Origin: Nonomuraea lactucae
GTDB lineage: Bacteria > Actinomycetota > Actinomycetes > Streptosporangiales > Streptosporangiaceae
Assembly: GCF_003313395.1 (NCBI RefSeq)
Contig: NZ_QNFZ01000122.1
Span: 1-47,708, forward strand
DNA length: 47,708 nt
Direction of reading: 5' to 3'
Positions 36,157-47,708 of the stretch are shown piece after piece. Positions within the stretch are counted from its first letter, which is position 1; each line of letters opens with the position of its first letter. The notes under the pieces are model-generated. The model had not been told where the DNA came from. It did not search any database and saw only the letters and a program-made list of their open reading frames with translations. The position numbers and the translations under genes are program-made.

Positions 36157-36173
36157 GTTCGCTTGCGGCGTAT
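36157..36173. promoter_or_regulatory. ClgR-like operator upstream of clpC
   Basis: GTTCGC-TTGCG-GCGTAT resembles the actinobacterial ClgR site, whose core is CGC-N5-GCG with flanking A/T bases. The left half is exact and the right half partial. ClgR controls clp genes in corynebacteria and streptomycetes, and this site lies 180 bases before clpC. Confidence 0.35.
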
Positions 36174-36352
36174 CGGGAACACGTCACGCCCGAACGGTAG
36201 TTGGATAGAGGGTGAACGCCCTGCTCTCGGGGAACGTCTCTGCTATAGAGCGCGTCAGCGGCAGTGGGCACGGTTCGCCGAGCCAGGGCTAGCATGCGGG
36301 ATGACGGGACGGATTGACCGGCCTGACTGACCGCTCTGTGAGGAGCGACGAG

Positions 36353-38857
<2,505 letters not shown>

Positions 38858-38880
38858 CGGCTGAGGGCCACAGGTTCGTC

Positions 38881-38916
38881 CGAAGCCCCCGTGTGAATGC
38901 TCACACGGGGGCTTCG
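38881..38916 (+). terminator. Perfect 16-bp hairpin after clpC
   Basis: CGAAGCCCCCGTGTGA pairs perfectly with TCACACGGGGGCTTCG around a 4-base loop (ATGC), starting 24 bases after the clpC stop and followed by CCTTT. Confidence 0.92.
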
Positions 38917-39220
38917 CCTTTGGTGGCGACTGGTGGCGACCTCTGTGACGACCTGCGGCCAACAAGTCGCGTTGCCGAATTGTTGGCAGGGAAGGTGTGC
39001 CGCGACGCGGAGTAGTACTACACTGCGTAGAGCGCCGCCGAACCTGTTCCAGGTAAGCCACAAGACCGCTTGCCTGGGGTGGGACTGCTCCCTGAGGAGT
39101 AGGCAGCGATCAACCCAGGGTGGACGCGTGCCTCGCCTGGGGCGGGCATGCTCGACAGGGTCCCCGCGCGAACCCCACAACGGGCGCTGGGACTACCGGT
39201 TCAAGCCGTGGAGGAAACCG
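38917..39220 (+). promoter_or_regulatory. Structured leader/spacer before the EboE-like gene
   Basis: About 300 bases without a gene but with several inverted repeats. GCCAACAA (38958-38965) pairs with TTGTTGGC (38980-38987). The palindrome GTAGTACTAC lies at 39013-39022. Nested stems CCTGGG/CCCAGG and CTCC/GGAG lie at about 39073-39120. It is lower in GC than the genes on either side. No known riboswitch class was recognised. A long 5' leader with regulatory structure is a reasonable inference. Confidence 0.4.
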
Positions 39221-40162
39221 ATGCGCCTGCGTCACGACGACGGAACGCTCGTTCACCTCGCCTACAACGCGGGCGTTCACCCCGCCGAAGACCTGGAGAA
39301 CCTGATCGCCCACCTCACCCGCTACGCGGTGCCGGTGCGCAAGCGGCTCGGGGTCGATCGGATGGGCATAGGTCTGTGGCTCTCGCCCAGCGTGGCCGAC
39401 CACCTCACGGCCGACCGCATCGAGCTCGTACGGCTGGGCCGCTCGCTGGACGAGCGCGGCCTGGAGGTCGTCAGCCTGAACGGCACGGGCGGGCGCAACC
39501 AGGAGGTCCCCGGGCCCGACTGGGCCAAGCCGGAGCGCTACCGCTACACCATGGCGCTGGCCAGGATCCTGGCGTTCCTGCTGCCCGACGACGTCAGGTT
39601 CGGCAGCATCTCCACCATCCCGATCGGCTGGCGCCGCGACTGGCCGGCCGACCTCCACTCGATCGCCACGCGCCGCCTGGAACGCCTGGCGAGAGAGCTG
39701 CGCGGCATCTACAGCGTCACCGGCAAGACCATCCGCGTCGGGTTCGAGCCGTGGCCCGGCTGCGTCCTCGAAACCACGGAGCAGGCGTTGGAGCGAGTCT
39801 GCGGGATCGACTCCGAGCACCTGGGCGTCTGCCTCGACGCCTGCCACCTCGCCTGCGGCTCCGAGCAGGCGGGCGAGGCCCTGCGCGGCCTGGCCGCCGC
39901 CGGCGCGCCGGTGGTCAAGCTCGGCCACGTCCACAACCACACCGGTGAGACGCCCAGCAGCACGGGCGCCGTTCTGCACGACACGCTCACGGCCATGCTG
40001 TCGGGCGCGGTGAGCGGCAACGCCCACATCGAGGTGGAGACGCACAACCTGGCCGTCCCGGGCCGCGCCAAGGGCCCCGGCGCCCTGGTGTCCGTCCTGG
40101 CCCAGGAGCTCGACTGGGCCCGCACCAACCTCACGGGCCTGGGCCTGCAACTCGCCGCCTGA
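39221..40162 (+). CDS. Orphan EboE-like xylose-isomerase-fold TIM barrel protein
   Basis: A 313-residue protein similar to EboE, the TIM-barrel member of the eboABCDEF 'metabolite traffic' cluster. Shared features by eye are the start (LxYNAGVHPAEDLENLIAHL), GLWLSPSVADHL, VVSLNGTGGR, the GSISTIPIGW turn and metal-site-like residues (FEPWPG, CLDACHLA, LGHVHNH, HIEVETH). These His/Glu/Asp positions fit the divalent-metal site of the xylose-isomerase superfamily. No other ebo gene is nearby, so its substrate is unknown and it may act alone. ATG 39221 follows GGAGGAAACC. Confidence 0.8.
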   Translation: MRLRHDDGTLVHLAYNAGVHPAEDLENLIAHLTRYAVPVRKRLGVDRMGIGLWLSPSVADHLTADRIELVRLGRSLDERGLEVVSLNGTGGRNQEVPGPDWAKPERYRYTMALARILAFLLPDDVRFGSISTIPIGWRRDWPADLHSIATRRLERLARELRGIYSVTGKTIRVGFEPWPGCVLETTEQALERVCGIDSEHLGVCLDACHLACGSEQAGEALRGLAAAGAPVVKLGHVHNHTGETPSSTGAVLHDTLTAMLSGAVSGNAHIEVETHNLAVPGRAKGPGALVSVLAQELDWARTNLTGLGLQLAA

Positions 40163-40533
40163 CCGGCCAACGCCGCGCGGGCGTCACCTCGCCGACTGCC
40201 TGTCCCGGCATGCACCTTCATGGCCGCGCGTCCGAGTGGTTACCCAGAAGGGAGGCGTGGCCGGAGTGGCCGTGCTTCTGGTGCACGCGCTGACGGCCGC
40301 CGCCGGATCCGTCCCGGCGCCAGCGGCAGGCGTAGGTGGTGCGTCTCACGAGAGTCCACCTTGGCGCGTTCTCGTGGGCGTCGCCCGGGAAGCCGTTCTT
40401 GCGTTCTGCTGAGCGTGCCGCCGAAACCGATGACACGGTAGTGATGCCGCCGCGGACTGCGATGGGAGCGCGACCAGCGTGTGCCGCCGCGGATCGCCTG
40501 AGCGGCACCGGGGCCGTGGCCTGGTGAGCCTGT
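40163..40533. other. Convergent spacer between the EboE-like and phosphatase genes
   Basis: This 371-base spacer lies between converging genes. CACGAGA (about 40347) can pair with TCTCGTG (about 40371) in a weak hairpin. No gene, promoter or clear terminator was recognised; small open frames here overlap on both strands and show no coding signature. Confidence 0.4.
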
Positions 40534-43089
40534 TCAGCGGAGCTGGACGCCGATGACGCAGGTGTCGTCGTCGGTGTCGGACTTGCTGTAGGTGAGCAGG
40601 TGGTCGAGCCGCTGCTCCAGCGTGGCCACGGCGGCCGTGGCCACGCTCAGGAGCTGCTGCTGCGAGTGCTCCAGGCTGCGGTCCTTCCGCTCGATGAGCC
40701 CGTCGGTGTACATGAGCAGGACGTCCTCCTTCTCCAGTTGGAGGCTGCCCTCCTCGTAGTGCGCCTCGGCGAGGGCGCCGAGCAGGACACCGTCGATCAG
40801 CGGCAGCTCGGACGCCTCTTGCGAGCGGAGCATGATCGGCGGGAAGTGGCCGGCCCTGGCCCAGCGGAGAGTACGGGTCTCCGGGTCGAACAGGGCGCAC
40901 ACAGCCGTCGCGGTGACCTGTTCGGTCAGGTGGTGGGCGACGAGGTTGAGCCAGGTCAGCAGTTGCGCGGGCCCGGCCCCGGTGGTGGCGAGCCCGCGCA
41001 GCGCGTTGCGCAGGACGACCATGCCGGTGGCCGCGTCGATGCCGTGGCCGGCCACGTCGCCGACCGACAGCAGCACTTGCTTGGACGGCAGCACCACGCA
41101 GTCGTACCAGTCGCCGCCGACGAGGTGCTCCTCTTCCGCGGGGCGGTAGCGGACGGCGATCCTCAGGTCGAACGCCTCGATCGGGCCGTGCGCGGGCGGC
41201 ATGATGGCGTGCTGAAGCTGCAGCGCGAGGCGGTTGCGCGCGGCGGCCTGCTGCTCGGAGTGGGCGAGCTGGTCGCGTGTGGCGGCCAGTGCGACTTCCG
41301 TCCAGTGCTGTGCGGATATGTCCTGGTACGCGCCGCGCACGCTGAGGAGCCTGCCGTGGGCGTCCAGGACCGGTTCGGCGACGACGCGGATGTGCCGCGA
41401 TACCCCGTCGGAGCGCTGGAACCGGAAGGCCGAGGCCGCGGGCAGGTGATGGTGCAGCAGCGTGCGCAGAAACCGGCCGATGGCGACGGCGTCGTCCGGA
41501 TGGGCGTGCTGCGGCAGCTCTAGCAGGGAGATCGGGCCGGCGGAGGGCGGCAGGCCGAGCAGTGAGTAGAGCTGGCCGTTCCAGGTGATCTTGCCGGTGG
41601 CGAGGTACTCCTCGAAACCGCCGATGCGGCCGAGGCGCTGCGCGTGCTGGAGCAGCCCGGCCACCCGCGCCGCCTCGTCCAGGACGCGCCAGACCAGCAG
41701 GACGCTGTCGCCGAGGCGGCTGATGCTGACGTCGGCGACGGCGGTCAGCGGCACCTGGTCGATGAGCGCGTTGAGCGGCATCCGCTCGGCGCGGAACGGC
41801 TCGCCGGTGGCGTGGACGTGCTCCACCTTCTCGTACAGCCCGCCGTCACCGGCGGCCAGCGGATAGGCCTCAAGAAGGAGGGCGCCGTTGACGGCGCTGC
41901 GGGCGCGGCCGGCGAAGTCGACGAAGTTGGTGTTGGTGTGCTGGATGCGGAAGTCCGCCAGGTCGCCGTCGGCGTCGAGGTGCGGGCGCAGGATCAGGAC
42001 GGGGTCGTGCATGCCGTTGACGAGGTCCACCAGCTCGGAGTCGGGCCGCTGCGGCGCGATGGCCGGATGGGTTTCGAGCGTATGGGCGACGAGCTCGGCC
42101 AGCGCCTCCACCTGCCGCTGGATCTGCGGGGGCTGCGGCTCCAGGGGGCACGGCCAGCTGATCTCGAGGACGCCGAGGATGCGGCCGCCGGTGCCGGCGG
42201 GCACGGCGACCCGGCCGGCCTGCTCGCCCGGGTGATGGCCGATGGACGGCAGGCCCGCCTCCGAAAGGTCGCCGAACCAGACCGTCCGTCGTTCCACGAG
42301 CGCCTGCCGGGCCGGGGTGGCCACTCCGGGGGGCACGTAGCGCCAGCGCATGGCCTGGCCGGTGGCGAAACCGGCAGAGCCGGCCAGGGTCAGCGAGCCG
42401 TCTGTGCCCGCCGCCCACACGGCTACCGCGGTGGCGCCCAGCGGGGTCACCGCGTGCTGGAGAAGGGACTCGCTGACCGCCTGGGTGTCGCGTGCCGCCA
42501 GGACGCCGCTCTCCGCGGTGCGCAGCCGTACGGCGACGGAAGAGGTGTCGTCCCCCGCCCGCGTGTCGTCCCCCGCCCGCGTGTCGTCCCCCGCACGTGT
42601 GTCGCCCTCTGCCCGCGTGTCGTCCCCCGCCCGCGTGTCGTCCCCCGCCCGCGTGTCGTCCCCCGCACGTGTGTCGCCCTCTGCCCGCGTGTCGTCCCCC
42701 GCCTGCGTGTCGCCCTCTGCCCGCGCGTCGCTCTCCGTCGGTGCGTCGCCTCCGGCGAGCGCGTGGCTCGTGGTGCCGCGGCCGGTGGCCGAGAGCAGGA
42801 ACTGGTTGGCGGCCTCGGTCAGGTGGTCCTGGGCCGCCTGGTTGACGATGTCGGCGGCCAGCTCCAGCTGTGAGAGCTGAGCCCGTTCGGCGAGCACGGC
42901 GAGTTGCCGGGCCGCCTCCGCGGGGTTGCAGCGCAGCCTCTCCACCAGGATGCCCTTGGCCAGCTCGATCAGGGCGCGGCCGTCGGCGGCGGCGTGGGCG
43001 TCGCGCACCTCGCGGCGGAGCCGCTCGACGGTGGCGGCCAGCCGCCCGAGGCCGGCACCCCGACCGGTGGGCTGTTGGGGCTCTTGCAC
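40534..43089 (-). CDS. SpoIIE-type PP2C phosphatase with ANTAR, GAF and PAS domains
   Basis: An 851-residue signalling protein. In order: an ANTAR-like RNA-binding helix set (RALIELAKGILVERLRCNPAEAARQL), a hexapeptide repeat linker (AGDDTR/AEGDTR, about ten copies), a GAF domain (SESLLQHAVTPLGATAVAVWAA..LGVLEISW), two PAS-like segments, and a C-terminal PP2C/SpoIIE phosphatase. The last has metal-site motifs VGGDWYDCVVLP, VGDVAGHGIDAA, ALRWARAGHFPPI-like and YTDGLIERKD. Such proteins dephosphorylate anti-sigma-factor antagonists in partner-switching. GTG 43089 is chosen because GAGGAG lies 6 bases upstream. It follows the poly-HAMP kinase by 94 bases on the same strand, so the two probably share a pathway. 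Confidence 0.9.
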   Translation of the reverse strand: MQEPQQPTGRGAGLGRLAATVERLRREVRDAHAAADGRALIELAKGILVERLRCNPAEAARQLAVLAERAQLSQLELAADIVNQAAQDHLTEAANQFLLSATGRGTTSHALAGGDAPTESDARAEGDTQAGDDTRAEGDTRAGDDTRAGDDTRAGDDTRAEGDTRAGDDTRAGDDTRAGDDTSSVAVRLRTAESGVLAARDTQAVSESLLQHAVTPLGATAVAVWAAGTDGSLTLAGSAGFATGQAMRWRYVPPGVATPARQALVERRTVWFGDLSEAGLPSIGHHPGEQAGRVAVPAGTGGRILGVLEISWPCPLEPQPPQIQRQVEALAELVAHTLETHPAIAPQRPDSELVDLVNGMHDPVLILRPHLDADGDLADFRIQHTNTNFVDFAGRARSAVNGALLLEAYPLAAGDGGLYEKVEHVHATGEPFRAERMPLNALIDQVPLTAVADVSISRLGDSVLLVWRVLDEAARVAGLLQHAQRLGRIGGFEEYLATGKITWNGQLYSLLGLPPSAGPISLLELPQHAHPDDAVAIGRFLRTLLHHHLPAASAFRFQRSDGVSRHIRVVAEPVLDAHGRLLSVRGAYQDISAQHWTEVALAATRDQLAHSEQQAAARNRLALQLQHAIMPPAHGPIEAFDLRIAVRYRPAEEEHLVGGDWYDCVVLPSKQVLLSVGDVAGHGIDAATGMVVLRNALRGLATTGAGPAQLLTWLNLVAHHLTEQVTATAVCALFDPETRTLRWARAGHFPPIMLRSQEASELPLIDGVLLGALAEAHYEEGSLQLEKEDVLLMYTDGLIERKDRSLEHSQQQLLSVATAAVATLEQRLDHLLTYSKSDTDDDTCVIGVQLR
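42546..42726 (-). repeat. 18-bp coding tandem repeat (AGDDTR/AEGDTR) in the phosphatase
   Basis: About ten 18-base units encode the hexapeptides AGDDTR and AEGDTR. A 72-base higher-order period (four units) is also visible. The repeat separates the ANTAR-like region from the GAF domain as an acidic, flexible linker. Confidence 0.85.
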
Positions 43090-43183
43090 GTGCTGCTCCT
43101 CGACGGTGGATGTGCTGGGGCGCGGACTGTTCCCGGCCCACGCGGCCACTTCCGGTGCGCGGGCGGGCCGGGTTCTCCGGGGC

Positions 43184-47261
<4,078 letters not shown>

Positions 47262-47439
47262 CTCCACCCTCACTCCAGTCAAAGGCATGCCAGGGCGCAC
47301 ACCGCTGTGCGACTTTACCGGCGGTATCAAGGGTGTTTCGCGAAGATTGTTGGGTTTCGCACCTTATTCGTAAGAGTGCTATTCCTCATGCGAATAAACC
47401 GGCGCCCCCATGGGCCTCGCAGCCGCCCGCCTGCTCCGG
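47262..47439 (-). promoter_or_regulatory. Spacer between mutY and the kinase gene
   Basis: 178 bases, A/T-richer than its surroundings, presumably containing the kinase promoter. A 7-bp inverted repeat TTATTCG/CGAATAA lies at about 47363-47395. No confident -35/-10 pair was found. Confidence 0.4.
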
Positions 47440-47708
47440 TCAGGCATGCGGCAGCCGGTACGTGCCGTCGTCGAGGTGCTCCGCCAGGCCGTCGGCGACC
47501 AGGCCGTCGAGCGCGCGCTCGCGCTGGGCCGCGTCGTCCCACACGGCGTCGAGCGCCGCCTTGGGCACCGGACCGTGAGCCGACCGCAGCACCGCGAGCA
47601 GGCGGCCACGACACTGTCGATCCGTGCCCGCGTACGCCTGGCCCTTGCGCGCCGGGCCGGCGTGAGGCGGCTTGCCGGCCAGGCGCCAGGCGCAGGCCGC
47701 GGCGATCG
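47440..47708 (-). CDS. mutY: A/G-specific adenine glycosylase MutY, C-terminal part
   Basis: The frame is open from the right window edge to the stop at 47440-47442, giving 88 residues. They read CAWRLAGKPPHAGPARKGQAYAGTDRQ, then CRGRLLAVLRSAHGPVP and ERALDGLVADGL..TYRLP. I recognise this as the C-terminal tail of actinobacterial MutY, which removes adenine opposite 8-oxoguanine. The 5' part lies outside the window. MutY next to clpC, often with disA, is a common actinobacterial arrangement. If disA follows here too, the c-di-AMP source would be close to the riboswitch gene at 30-31 kb. Confidence 0.83.
   Translation of the reverse strand, partial: IAAACAWRLAGKPPHAGPARKGQAYAGTDRQCRGRLLAVLRSAHGPVPKAALDAVWDDAAQRERALDGLVADGLAEHLDDGTYRLPHA

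Larger units (their letters stand above)
35381..36352. other. 972-bp lsr2-clpC spacer without a convincing gene
   Basis: No recognisable protein or RNA gene. It contains a 19-bp tandem repeat (35694-35750), two GTGTGAC copies just after it (35753 and 35764), a 13-14-bp array (35863-35945), a ClgR-like site (36157-36173) and a TATAGA hexamer near 36244 that could be part of a clpC promoter. Several long open frames on both strands are repeat- and GC-driven. Confidence 0.6.

Noticed and set aside
39165-39225. tRNA-like T-arm (GGTTCAAGCC) before the EboE-like gene
   Set aside because: No acceptor stem, anticodon arm or D-arm could be fitted around it.
47327-47614. Minus-strand Arg-rich frames at the right edge
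   Set aside because: Out-of-frame readings of the mutY 3' end; the frame open from the window edge carries the recognisable MutY tail.

Overview
The window is very GC-rich, and its genes use GTG and TTG starts and overlap by 4 bp in long co-directional runs. Lsr2, ClpC, a cytochrome P450, an orphan NuoD, MidA and NlpC/P60 hydrolases all point to a filamentous actinomycete. Gene order (ppa-dacB-tilS-hpt-ftsH-fol genes, nuoD2, panC-nadBC-coaX, lysS, argA, lsr2, clpC, mutY) is the conserved actinobacterial chromosomal core segment. Repeat habit and gene details suggest Streptosporangiales (Nonomuraea/Streptosporangium-like); that placement is inference. No phage, plasmid or insertion sequence was recognised.

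Layout. 1-5.2 kb: unknown protein, NlpC/P60 hydrolase, pyrophosphatase, PBP4-type carboxypeptidase and a zincin-like protein. 5.2-13.7 kb: tilS-hpt-ftsH-folE-folP-NTF2-folB-folK-DUF3180, a tRNA-modification, purine-salvage, proteostasis and folate run. It is interrupted by two spacers filled with degenerate tandem repeats. 13.7-16.5 kb (minus): nuoD2, acyltransferase and a MazEF-type toxin-antitoxin pair. 16.6-21.9 kb: DoxX, a cysteine-desulfurase-like enzyme behind a SAM riboswitch (SAM-IV type), TerC, P450 and the MidA methyltransferase. 22.2-27.3 kb: DUF2520, panC, a NadB-NadC fusion and coaX, a CoA/NAD cofactor operon. 27.4-32.2 kb: a small secreted protein, lysS, a small HTH protein, an NlpC/P60 hydrolase behind a c-di-AMP (ydaO-type) riboswitch, and argA. 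32.2-38.9 kb: two RDD membrane proteins, the first with a ~300-residue Gly/Gln/Tyr-rich FUS-like tail, a 48-residue membrane protein, lsr2 and clpC. 39-47.7 kb: an orphan EboE-like TIM barrel, a SpoIIE-type phosphatase with ANTAR/GAF/PAS input, a poly-HAMP hybrid kinase split by a 31-bp tandem duplication, and the 3' end of mutY.

Two themes stand out. First, two metabolite riboswitches can be read directly in the DNA (SAM and c-di-AMP). Second, short tandem duplications recur across the window. They form noncoding arrays in the fol and lsr2-clpC spacers, coding arrays in DoxX, RDD and phosphatase proteins, and a frame-breaking 31-bp duplication in the kinase. One array looks as if it grew out of an overlapping stop/start junction between the NTF2-like gene and folB.
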